64,000 nucleotides of DNA. Origin: Gigaspora margarita. Its lineage: Eukaryota; Glomeromycota; Glomeromycetes; Diversisporales; Gigasporaceae. Below are positions 54,610 to 64,000 of this stretch, in pieces. Every line of letters starts with the position of its first letter. Within the stretch, counting starts at the first letter, position 1. A program made the position numbers and the translations under genes. The stretch lies in assembly GCA_009809945.1 (NCBI GenBank), contig WTPW01000648.1:120857-184856 (forward strand), written 5' to 3'. The notes below the pieces were generated by a model that searched no databases, was not told the origin of the DNA, and was given only the letters and a program-made list of their open reading frames with translations.

Positions 54610-56298
54610 GGTGTGGCAACTTAGAAAAGTTGGTAAGTTGGCACTCCAAGTGGCAGGTCTAGGGTTCAAATCCCACTAGACACGCTTTGGAAAATAGAAC
54701 TGTATTATAGTAACCATTTTTTCTCATAGGTCCTTTGGTATACCATCTTGAATGGGAGCTGCCGGATATAAAAAATCCAAGGATCGGAAAATAGATACCC
54801 GTTTAGAAGTCCCGAGTCAAAGATCTTCAACAGTGCTAACAATAATTGGAATATCAAAAACTGGAGCTGGAGAACTGAATGACAAGATCCTCAAGGAGGG
54901 AGTTCACCAACCTGGTGCCAGAGTCGCACCAGAGGAAAAGGGCATGTGCTTCAGCAACATGTACCAAAGGGAGGGTTCCATTCGGCATCTAAAGAGGCTA
55001 ACTAGTTTGAAAGTTTGAAGATACTAAGGAAGGACCGATAGGAAGGTTGTAGTAGATATCAGGATTGGAGTGAATCTCACAAAGGCAAAAGTAGGTAATA
55101 GTAGCAGTTTAATAGTTAGCCCTGACTGCAAGTATATAGGTAAAGCTGTAGCGTAAGTTACCAAAGTGTAGATAATACCTGTGTGAGACAGGGACTGCTC
55201 TACCAAGTGTGCTGTAAGGATAAATTAGTCCTAAAGGGATTCTACACAGAATCCAGGACTGGTCTCAACTGACTTATATATTGGAGGACTGTACCAGTGA
55301 TACAAGTAGGGTTAATAGGCAAAGCATGGACTAGAGGGTTTAAATAGGTAACCTCCTAGTTGGGTTGCAGGTATGGCAATTAGTGTAGAACCTTCAGGCA
55401 GACTATTTAAATTAGACAACAAAAAGTTGAATGTGTGGCTAGTTGTACTCTCTATCAGGAAAATAAATAAGGTACAGATCTGCACAAATCTGCGACCCTA
55501 GAAAATTTTAACAAATTTTGCAATAACTTGTGATCCAGTGGTCCAAACTTAATGATTTTGGTACCATTTGATTCGTCTCGATGAGCCAAATCGAATAGTA
55601 CCAAAATCATTAAATTCCAATTACTAGAACACAAGAAAATTCCATTTAAGTAAATTTTATAAACATTGAATGATCTTGCCAACCAGTGGTCCAAATTTAA
55701 TGATTTTGGTATTTTTGATTCCTCTTAATGAGACAGTTTAGACAGTACCAAAAATGTCAAAATTGGATTACTTTTTAACAAGTTATTCATAAAAAATGAT
55801 TTGCAGAAATTTAAAAAAGAAATTTAAATTTCTGCGCAGAACTGTGCTGCAAATCATTTTTTACAAATAACTTGTTAACCAGTAATCCAATTTTAACATT
55901 TTTGGTACTGATTGAACTGTCTCATCAAGAGGAATTGAATAGTACCAAAATCATTAAATTTGGACCACTGGTTGGCAAGTTAGTTCGATGTTTATAAAAT
56001 TTACTTAAATGGTATTTCTTGTATTCTAGTAATTGGAATTCAACGATTTTGGTACCATTCGATCCAGCTTATCGAGACAAATTGAATGGTACCAAAATTG
56101 TTAAGTTTGGACCACTAGATTACAAATTATTGCAAAATCTGTTAAAATTTTCCAGGATCACAGATTTGTGCAAATTTGCGCTTTATTTATTTTCCCGATG
56201 TCATCAATGTAACAAATGTCGAGTGCTCAAAGAGGCGCCCTTGATCCATTTGCTTGAATAAATACCTTTACTCATAGCGGTAACTTTGACACAAAAAA
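54610..56298 (+). mobile_element. tRNA-headed SINE-like retroposon, copy 3, interrupted
   Basis: The head GGCAACTTAGAAAAGTTGG and B box GGTTCAAATCC (about 54662-54672) are followed by the same body as copies 1 and 2. The 3' end is AACTTTGACAC plus A tail. Flanked by a 19-20-bp duplication AAATAAAAAATTATTTAAA (54591-54609, 56300-56318), although low complexity weakens it. Without the insertion 55454-56199 the length is about 0.94 kb. The frame at 54752-55018 is not kept in the other copies. Confidence 0.72.
55454..56199. mobile_element. Foldback element inserted in SINE copy 3
   Basis: Ends ATCAGGAAAATAAATAA and the inverse of ATCGGGAAAATAAATAA. The arms (about 340 bases each) pair around a centre near 55830. 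Each arm holds two copies of the dyad motif with GTGATCCAGTGGTCCAAA, GGTACCATT and GATTCGTCTCGATGAG-type blocks (about 55530-55620, 55680-55750, 55870-55980, 56030-56130). SINE copies 1 and 2 show uninterrupted sequence here. Target duplication not resolved. Non-coding. Confidence 0.75.
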
Positions 56299-56318
56299 AA
56301 AATAAAAAATTATTTAAA

Positions 56319-56819
56319 ATAAAAAAAATAAAAAATTAAAATTAAAATAAATAAAAAAAAAACAAAATAATTTAAAAAAGGAGGAATGTATTTGTTATCT
56401 CCATGACAAACTTATTTGTCACAGCTTATTTATAACTCAAAATTTTACTAAGATAATACCTATTGCACTTCTAACAAAAAATGATCCTCTCGCAATTCTG
56501 TATTAATTTTAATTTAATTTAATTTAATTTTAATTCTAATTTAATTTAATTTTATTTTATATTAATATGGTCTTATTGGCCATAACAATAAATGTGTTAC
56601 AGAGTGACAAATGCATTTTTTCTTTAAATAATAAAAAAAGAACAAAAAAAATAAAAAAACAAAGCTAAAATTTTAGTTTCTACCTGGCTACTCTCTTATA
56701 TATATTTATTTCAGTTTGCAATAAAACAATTCAAGAAAACTGAGCTTCTAAAATATTTTTTATCCAATTGTAAAGAAATATTAATAAGTAAAGAAAAAAT
56801 ATTTAAATAAACATATAAC
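56319..56819. other. AT-rich spacer with (TTTAA)n
   Basis: TAATTTAATTTAATTTAAT repeats at about 56505-56560. No gene seen. Confidence 0.4.
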
Positions 56820-57060
56820 TATTATGGAAATAACAATTGCAAAAAAATTATATGAATCAATACTTTTTATATTGATTTTTAAACCATCTGATAAGTTGTA
56901 CAATTACCTTATTTGTAATATTCACATGCTATGCTGTTCCCAAAGAATTGCAAAAATATTTATATGAATCAATACTTTTTTACATTGATTTTTAATCCAT
57001 CTGATAAGTTGTACAACTACTTTATTTGTAATATTCACATGCTATACTGTTTTCAAAGAA
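56820..57060. repeat. Tandem duplication, about 116 bp
   Basis: TATATGAATCAATACTTTTT...CATCTGATAAGTTGTACAA...TTCACATGCTATGCTGTT (56848-56940) is repeated with few changes at 56961-57051. Confidence 0.75.
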
Positions 57061-57357
57061 ACCCATCGCATACAATTCTGTCAAAATTTCAAATTATTTG
57101 ACCAGAATTAAAAATTTGGTATAATTCTGGCCAAATAATTTGCAAATTTGACCAGAATTATAAACAAGGGATTTCTCAACTGGGTTTAAATCACTATTTA
57201 AAAAATTTTTAGATAATGTATATATTAATTTATGTCGAGGATAATGCTAAAATCAAATAATGCTGAAATCTACGTAATCTTTGTATTATCAGATTTTCTA
57301 AAATTTCTGAAAAGCATGTAAATAATCAATCTATACTACATTGAATGCAAAAAAGCA

Positions 57358-57457
57358 ACCCTAACCCTAACCCTAACCACAAGGCAAAAAGCATCTATAA
57401 AACTACTAACAAAAGAAAAAATTTGTTTCATGTTTAGAGTTAGGGTTAGGGTCACCA
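57358..57457. repeat. Two short telomere-like tracts in opposite orientation
   Basis: CCCTAACCCTAACCCTAACC at 57359-57378 and GTTAGGGTTAGGGT at about 57441-57454, separated by about 62 bases. Interstitial, not a chromosome end. Confidence 0.8.
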
Positions 57458-57537
57458 TTTTGATACAGTTAGAAGGTCTTTTATATATAGATATCAAAGA
57501 TGCGATTTATGCAGTATTGAATTAACCCTACTCTAAG

Positions 57538-57687
57538 GGCCGTGTTATTAATCATCTGATTATTTTTTATCAGAGGTCTATCCCCCTCCCTCTTTTTTAA
57601 TATATATATAGTCAGGTTCTTATATGTAATTTCAACTTTTTTTACCCTCTCCCTCCCTAAAAAATCACCTGATTTTTGTCACTCCCC
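57538..57687. mobile_element. PIF/Harbinger-type MITE
   Basis: A 150-bp element with ends GGGCCGTGTTATTAATCATC and the inverse of GGGGAGTGACAAAAATCAGG (degenerate), flanked by TAA at 57535-57537 and 57688-57690. CCCTCCCTC-type tracts lie inside each end, as in 45364-47231. Confidence 0.55.
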
Positions 57688-57846
57688 TAACTAATCTCAT
57701 TCGATTGTTTTGATTATGTAGTGTAGATCAATTGTTTATACGATTTTCAGAAATTTTAAAAAATCTGATAATATAGCGATCACGTAGATTTTAGCATCAT
57801 CCGATTTCAGCATTATCCGATTTTAACATCATCCCTGACAATTTAT

Positions 57847-59913
57847 ATACTCGTTATTGTTATATTTATTACTATTGTTTACTTATATAAAAAAAGTTTT
57901 ATTTAAAATTAATCATATTATTAATCATGCAATCACATGATTTAAAAATTTTTGAGTGGTGATTTACCTGGTTGATTTCTCTATTTATCAGATGATATAT
58001 ACACTGATATAAATTTTAAGCAATAATTATTTATTTCTTAGCCAGAATATTAAGAATTTGGCATTAGTTATAATCTTAACCAGTCGGTCAAACCGCTTTG
58101 ACCAACTAATTTTGGTCATAGTTATTAACTAGTCATGACCTGACCATATCTATCTCTACTTCTAATCCAAGTATTTATATTGAAGATTTAAATCGCGTTG
58201 CAAGAATGTGAACCCATGATATCTTTATGATCATTATTTAGTATTTTAATAATTCGGCCTAAGTTAGGGTTAGTATTAGGTTAGGTGATAATATAGTTTA
58301 GACCAATTTTGTAGTAAACAAATAACATAATTGCATGATTTCATGTAATAATGATTACTGGGTTCACTTTTCTTGAAGTGTCCCTGCTCTCTCTCCTTTG
58401 TGTTCAGATTTATATAAATATTCTAAGTAAAGTTCAAAGAAATTGTTATAATTTCTTTGCAATATTCGATGATGTTAATATTTATAAACATTTCATTTGC
58501 CTATTTCTTTAAGTTAACATTTGCAATCTCAAATGCTTGAAGTTACTGACTAAATTTAGTTCCTGTAATTATATCATATTGAATGTGTTAATTAGTAATT
58601 TTAGACAATTAGCAAATTTAACTTTATATTTGAAGTTGCAACTTCAATCACGACATTACTAAAAACTATTTAATTTTTTAAACTTTACAGCATATTACTA
58701 GGAACTTAAACAAATACAAGTGATATTATTTAGTTAATTTTGTTTATTTCATTGACCCAGAGACTATTTTATATAAGAGTGATTAAAAAAAAACTGTATG
58801 TTCCATATGTTTGTAAATATTGCAAATATATTGCTAAATTTTTATAATTATAATAAATTCTGCCAAAAAGTGCTATAGCCTATTTTAGTTAGACAAATTT
58901 ATAGTAGAGCTTGGATCCAATGGATTAGAGATGCATCGGTCCTAAAAAAAACTGGTCCAGAACTGGTCCTGAGCTAGGACTAACAAGGCCTATAGGACCA
59001 TTAAAGGACTAGTCCTGGAACTGGTTCTTGTGTAATATTTGTATTATCTAATCAAATTTCTTGATTAGATATAATATAGATCATAAGAGAAGCAGTTAAT
59101 TAAAACATGGCTTATAGCATTTTTTGTAAAAATGAGTTAACAATACTATCAAATAAAGCATGCATTCAACTATTCATATCTTAACAAGCTTGCCAAAACA
59201 ATATAGAGTTACTAGAAAAAGTAACTTTATAAACAACTTTGACAATATAGCACAGTTCATATCTTGAAATCTTGATCCAGAATATGAACTTTAGTCATTA
59301 ACCTTCTTTTTTGTACTATATTCAAATTATTATGCAGATTTATATTGCTCTTAAAGGGAACAGATTTTTACTACTAGTAGTAATACTTGAGCAATATGAG
59401 TATAAACTACTATTTTATACATCTAACAAATACCACTAGGCTAGTAGTTAGAAAAAAAAAAACTCAAAATATGGGTACTTATATTCATTCCAATTAAACT
59501 TCAAATAAAAAGAATTAATAAAAAATTTAATCAAAAAAATAATAAATAAATAAATTAAGAGTAATACTTTCTGTTGCATGTTTATATATATATATTTATT
59601 TAATAAATCTGTTCTTGACTTAGAAAATTTAAAGATTTTATAATTTTTTTTTGCCAACCAAATTATATTCAATAAAATAATTAACAAAAAAATTATAAGA
59701 AAATGAAGAGATGCTAAATTAAAAGAACACTATATCACCCAACATCTACAGAATGGTATAGCAAATACAGTGAATAAATAAAAAAAATAAAATATACTGA
59801 AAAGTAAGCAAAGATACCAAAGTAATATTAGCTAAATTTATTAATTGCTAATTCAGATAAGATCAGCAAAATTTCTATATTAGAAATTGGACAAAATTCC
59901 TATGATATTAACT
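57847..59913. other. Long AT-rich stretch without a recognisable gene
   Basis: A TGACCAACTAATTTTGGTCA-like dyad near 58098 and GGTCC-rich repeats at 58945-59035 (ACTGGTCCAGAACTGGTCCT) that resemble hAT subterminal repeats. No element boundaries found. The minus-strand frame 59448-59687 is A/T-driven. Confidence 0.4.
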
Positions 59914-60420
59914 ATATGGGGGTGCGCTAGTAGAAAAGGGACAAATTATTTTTATTAAAATTTTTTAATTTTTAAATTTAAATATCTTAACAACTATTTA
60001 ATTAAATTTGCTAAAAAATTTTTTATTTTAATCTTGAAATTATATAGGTTTAAAATAAAAAAAAATCATTAAATTTATTAAGATAGTTTTAAGATATTTA
60101 AGTTTAAAGTTAAAAAAACTTTTACTTAAAAAAAATTTGGCTCTTTTCTACTGACTCACCCCCATATGGGGGTGGGTCAATAGAAAAGGGACAAATCATT
60201 TTTAGCAAATTTTTTTTAATTTTTAAATTAAAATATCTTAACAACTATTTAATCAAATTTGCCAAAAATTTTTTTATTTTAATCTTGAAATTATATAGAA
60301 TTAAAATAAAAAAAAATTTATTAAATTTATTAAAATAGTTGTTAAGATATTTAAGCTTAAAATCAAGAAAACTTTTACTTAGAAAAAATTTGTTCCTTTT
60401 CTATTGACTCACCCCCATAT
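59914..60420. mobile_element. Two palindromic MITEs in tandem, sharing a junction
   Basis: Each unit (59914-60167 and 60164-60420) has ends ATATGGGGGTG and CACCCCCATAT, followed by G(A/T)C(A/T)(A/G)TAGAAAAGGGACAAA. The interior pairs ATTTAATCAAATTTGCCAAA-type arms. The right end of the first and the left end of the second overlap in CACCCCCATATGGGGGTG. Confidence 0.8.
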
Positions 60421-60482
60421 ACTGAAATTTGAGCAAAGTCAAATGAAAAGTAATTTTTAGAACCCCAAACATCTCTCATATA

Positions 60483-60799
60483 CTGTATATTCCTGAAAAT
60501 AAGCTACTCCGAAAATAAGCTACCCCCCCGTTTTTTTTCAAAAATCTTAAAAAATGCATTAGCAGTTGCTACATATAAAACTTTTTTTATACTAAGTAAA
60601 CTTCAAAAGTTCGATTAAGTAAAGTTGTTTAGCGCATCAAAATACACCTACAATAAACATTTGGTGTCATTTGGACAACTATTTATTAGTACATTTTTCA
60701 ATTTATTCAAAAATGTCTATACGCTAAAAATAAGCTACCCCCTGTTTTTTTGTGTAATTTTTGGCCCAAAAAAGGTAGCTTATTTTCAGGAATATACGG
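60483..60799. mobile_element. Tc1/mariner-type MITE (TA target)
   Basis: A 317-bp element with ends CTGTATATTCCTGAAAATAA and the inverse of CCGTATATTCCTGAAAATAA, flanked by TA at 60481-60482 and 60800-60801. AAGCTACCCCC follows the ends. Same terminal family as 61959-62483. Carries TAAGTAAACTTC/TAAGTAAAGTTGTTTAGCGC. Confidence 0.75.
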
Positions 60800-60801
60800 T
60801 A

Positions 60802-61175
60802 GATCATAAATGATCTGTACCTCTAAAATCAATTTTTTATAGTAATTTGCTAAAAACTAAATTATTACATTTAGATAGTATTCTTAGGTTCAGGTGTTCT
60901 AAAAAAATTGTTCAGCATATAAAAATAGGGAATTGCTATTCACACCATGAATTTTTGCTATTCATGCTATAGTACATAAATATTTTAACTTTTGAAAACT
61001 TTTATTAATATTATCTTTATGAGCTCTTGATCAAATTTAATAAAATTTTTTATTTGAATTCTATGAAATCGTAGAATTAAAATAAAAAAATTTCAGCAAA
61101 TTTGGTCAAGAACTCATAGAAATATCTTTGATGAAAGTTCTCATAAACAATTTCTTTGTAATATGTTTTTTTGTT
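60802..61175. other. Spacer with a small hairpin
   Basis: AAATTTAATAAAATTTTTTA (61035) against its inverse, with TCAAATTT/GGTCAAGAACTC arms at 61025-61115; the same hairpin recurs at 63195-63290. No gene. Confidence 0.45.
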
Positions 61176-61958
61176 TTTTTTTCAAAATAATCCACTATTT
61201 GGCAATCATTCACAAAAAATTTTACTATGCTAACTAAAACACACTTTATAACAAGACTTGTAGTGCATATTATTGACTAATAGAATCTTAAATTTTATGA
61301 AAAAGTATTGAAAACTTGTGAAGATATTAATGTNTTTGTAAATTCAGATGCATACGTTTTTGCAAGTTTTTCTCTAAACTTCAAATGCTTCCGGAAGTAC
61401 TTTCTCAAAATGAAACCTCCAAAAACGTGACTAAGTAAGTTGATAGAATAGATATTTTAAAGTTTTTAGTTAAAATTTTATCAAAAACAGATTAATATTG
61501 ATGAAGTTATAATGATTTTTCAATTTGCTTCCAGATTNGGGATTTTNTAAAATTTACAATTTTGATAAAAACAGAAAAATTATATCACAGGCTAGATTTT
61601 TACAAGTTCAAATTAAACAAGTTACTGCGCACTAAGTAAACTTTTAAAGCATATTATTAACTAATAGAATCTCAAATTTTATGAAAAAATATTGAAAACT
61701 CGTAGAGATATTAACATTTTTGTAAATTTAGATGCATACGTTTTTGCAAACAATTTTGGCATGTAAATAAGGACCCCGAAGAATATATGTAATACTGGGA
61801 TCCGGTTTTGTATAGACTTACTATATAATTTTTTAATATGTTATATGTTTAAATTTGTATAACCAACAGGTAATTTTTCGAAAAGTTAGATGTTTATTTG
61901 TATAACAAAGATATCTTTTATAACAAGTTAGATTTTTATTTTGTATAACAATACTATA

Positions 61959-62483
61959 CTGTATGTTTCCAAAAATAAACTACATGCTACCCTCTTGTTT
62001 AAATCCAAAAATGTAAAAACGCCTTTGATCCAAAAATAAGCTACCCCATTATCGATAATAGTCGCTACATAGTAAAGTTAAAGGTTTACTATTCAAATCG
62101 ATTAAAGTCGCTTAAGTAAACTTGTTCGGAAGATCAAAATACGCATACTCTAAAAATTTCATTAAAATCCGAGAACTTTTTATTATTTGACTTTTAATTT
62201 TTACGTTCAACGGTAAAATTAAAATTTTATTACAAAAATATATTCGTTGAACTTAAATATTAAAAGTTTAATAATAAAAGGTGCTTCAATATTGATGAAA
62301 ATTTCAGCACATATGTATTTTTATCTTCCGAATAAGTTTACTTAAGCAATAATAGTCGATTTATATAGTAGAATTTGGACTTTACTATGCAATGACTATT
62401 TGCGATTGACCAAAAATTTACCCCCAGATTTTTTGTGTCCAAAAAAACATCCAAAAAAGGTAGCTTATTTTGGAAACATATGG
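61959..62483. mobile_element. Tc1/mariner-type palindromic MITE (TA target)
   Basis: Ends CTGTATGTTTCCAAAAATAA and the inverse of CCATATGTTTCCAAAATAAG, flanked by TA at 61957-61958 and 62484-62485. Interior hairpin with TAAGTAAACTTGTTCGGAAG / CTTCCGAATAAGTTTACTTA, related to 2863-3441 and to 62600-62900. Confidence 0.7.
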
Positions 62484-62599
62484 TATACATATCGCTTTTT
62501 TTATTTTTTTATTTATTTTTTATTTTTTTGTTTTTTTTTTCCCACAAAAAACTTGTCTGCACAAGATTATATGCGTGAGAATTTTTTTTAAAAATATCT

Positions 62600-62990
62600 G
62601 TGCAAAAAGCTTATTAGCGATCGCAAATAATCGCTACATAACAATGTCCAAATTTTACTATGTAAATCGATTATATGCGCTTAAGTAAACATGTGCATAA
62701 TATAAAAATGCATATTCTCCAAAATTTTCATACAAATCGGAGAAATTTTTATTATTTTTAAATAATAAAAAGTTCTCTGATTTGTATGAAAATTTTAAAA
62801 CGTATGTATTTTGATCTTCTGAACAAGTTTACTTAAGCGATTATAACCGATTTGCATAGTAAAATTTGGACTTTACTATGTAATAACTATTATCGATCGG
62901 GGGTAGCTTATTTTTGGATAAAACAAGTTTTTAGATTTTTTTGGTTAAAACAAAAGGGTAGTTTATTTTCGGAATAGGAATATATATGGT
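62600..62990. repeat. Second hairpin of the same family
   Basis: AATCGCTACATAA...AAATTTTACTATGTAAATCG (62628-62670) pairs with GATTTGCATAGTAAAATTTG (62848-62870), and CGCTTAAGTAAACATGTGCA pairs with TCTGAACAAGTTTACTTAAG, around a centre near 62758 (TTATTTTTAAATAATAA). GGGGTAGCTTATTTTTGG and GGGTAGTTTATTTTCGG near 62900 and 62965 resemble the element ends in the neighbouring MITEs. Confidence 0.6.
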
Positions 62991-63921
62991 ATACAAATTC
63001 AGATCTAAAATTGTATAATTTATAGTAAAATTTGAACTTATATGATAATTTTGTATAAAGCTTTTAATAAAATTAAGTGTATAAAGTTATATTAAAATTT
63101 TGAGTCTGGATCTGAGTTGTATATGTATTCTTCGGGGTCCTGTAATATATGTTTTTAGAAATAGAAAAAATCTTTCATTAAAGATTTCTCTATGAGTTCT
63201 TGACCAAATTCGATGAAAATTTTTTTATTTTAATTCTACAAATATATAGAATTCAAATAAAAAAATTTTATCAAATTTGGTCAAGAACTCGTAGAAAAAT
63301 CTTTGATATAAGATTTTTTCTATTTCTAAAAATGTATATCATGTGCTAAAATTGTTTGCAAAAACGCATGCGTCTGAATTTACAAAAATGTTAATATCTC
63401 CACGAGTTTTCAATATTTTTTTATAAAATTTGAGATTCTATTAGTCAATAATATGTTCTAAAAGTTTACTTAGTGCGCAGTAACTTGTATAATTTGAATA
63501 AATCTAGCCTATGATGTAATTTTTCTGTTTTTATCAAAATTGTAAATTTTAAAAAATCCCGAATCTGGAAGCAAATTGAAAAATCATCATAACTTCGTTA
63601 ATATAAATCTGTTTTGATAAAATTTTAAATAAAGACTTTAAAATATCTATTCTATCAACTTATTTAGTTATATTTTGGAGGTTTCATTTTAAGAAAGTGC
63701 TTTCAAAAGTATTTGAAGTTTAGAGGAAAACTTGTAAAAATGTATGTGTCTAAATTTACAAAAATATTAATATCTTCACAAGTTTTCAATGCTTTTTCAT
63801 AAAATTTGAGATTCTATTAGTCTATGATATGCGCTACAAGTTTTGTTATAAATTTTTTAGTTAGCATAGTAAAATTTCTTGTAAATTATTGCCGAACAGT
63901 AGGTTATTTTAAAAAGTCAAA

Positions 63922-64000
63922 AATTATTATATAAATTACTAAATAATTCACTTAATGATAACTCCATGCAATTGTATTACATAATTATTTGTTTATCAAC
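63922..64000. other. Window end, AT-rich
   Basis: Nothing recognised in the last bases. Confidence 0.3.

Larger units (their letters stand above)
57234..57839. mobile_element. Palindromic element with a 7-bp target duplication
   Basis: Ends GTCGAGGATAATGCTAAAAT and the inverse of GTCAGGGATGATGTTAAAAT. Flanked by AATTTAT at 57227-57233 and 57840-57846. Inner arms: ATCAGATTTTCTAAAATTTC against GAAATTTTAAAAAATCTGAT. Contains inverted telomere-type repeats (57356-57457) and a PIF-type MITE (57538-57687). No protein. Superfamily uncertain. Confidence 0.65.
61771..63140. mobile_element. Middle layer of the nested cluster
   Basis: Inverted ends GGACCCCGAAGAATA and TATTCTTCGGGGTCC; the subterminal DNA holds repeated GTATAAC(A/C)A...TTTGTATAA. 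Contains the MITE 61959-62483 and a second hairpin at about 62600-62900. Target duplication unresolved. Confidence 0.6.
61176..63921. mobile_element. Nested foldback cluster, outer arms about 580 bp
   Basis: 61176-61760 is inverted at 63345-63921: TAATCCACTATTTGGCAAT versus ATTGCCGAACAGTAGGTTA at the outer edge, GTTACTGCGCACTAAGTAAA versus TTTACTTAGTGCGCAGTAAC, and TGCATACGTTTTTGCAAACA versus TGTTTGCAAAAACGCATGCG at the inner edge. Between the arms lie the elements 61771-63140. No coding sequence. Confidence 0.65.

Noticed and set aside
57358..57457. Chromosome end
   Set aside because: Telomere-type tracts are very short, in opposite orientations, and lie inside a mobile element with sequence continuing on both sides.

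Overview
The window is AT-rich eukaryotic DNA made almost entirely of transposable elements, their decayed relatives and satellites. I see no prokaryotic gene organisation. One gene has a 64-bp GT-AG intron, TTAGGG-type repeats occur internally, and single Ns plus one 770-N scaffold gap mark a draft assembly. The base composition, the short intron, and the combination of Gypsy, Helitron, hAT and many palindromic MITEs suggest a fungus, perhaps an arbuscular mycorrhizal (Glomeromycotina) genome such as Rhizophagus or Gigaspora. The lineage is inference and was not tested.

Layout. 0-8.6 kb: dispersed repeats, a tRNA-headed SINE (copy 1), several MITEs, and two decayed coding remnants (5.18-5.33 and 6.85-7.70 kb). 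8.7-14.4 kb: a nested structure. Outer inverted repeats enclose a minisatellite, and into that a 2983-bp palindromic hAT-like element has inserted with a perfect 8-bp target duplication. That element carries a near-perfect hairpin, trinucleotide runs and a PIF-type MITE. 14.4-22.9 kb: MITEs, a 47-bp minisatellite, a second short-unit minisatellite and unannotatable AT-rich DNA. 23.0-25.2 kb: a host-like two-exon gene with a reverse-oriented SINE (copy 2) inserted in exon 1. 25.2-28.2 kb: diverged direct repeats. 28.2-37.1 kb: a Gypsy LTR retrotransposon with two 0.7-kb LTRs (about 97% identical by eye), a broken gag-pol and three accessory ORFs. 38.0-42.5 kb: a broken Helitron Rep/helicase gene containing a MITE. 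43.7-47.2 kb: a satellite, then a PIF-type element built of alternating hairpins. 47.5-51.0 kb: a full-length but dead hAT transposon. 51.0-64.0 kb: palindromic elements, low-complexity DNA, SINE copy 3 (interrupted by a foldback element) and a nested inverted-repeat cluster.

How the parts relate. None of the transposase, pol or Rep genes is intact, so no element here looks autonomous as sequenced. Three short sequence themes recur across otherwise unrelated elements: (i) a dyad around CGATTCGTCTC/GAGACGAATCG flanked by GTGATCCA-type arms, found in the Gypsy LTRs and at least three foldback elements; (ii) TAAGTAAACTTGTTC, found in at least seven hairpins; (iii) CCAAT boxes (AGCCAATCA) near many element ends and in the LTR promoter. 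These shared modules, together with the hairpin array at 45.4-47.2 kb, are the most unusual signals. Identities quoted are by eye.
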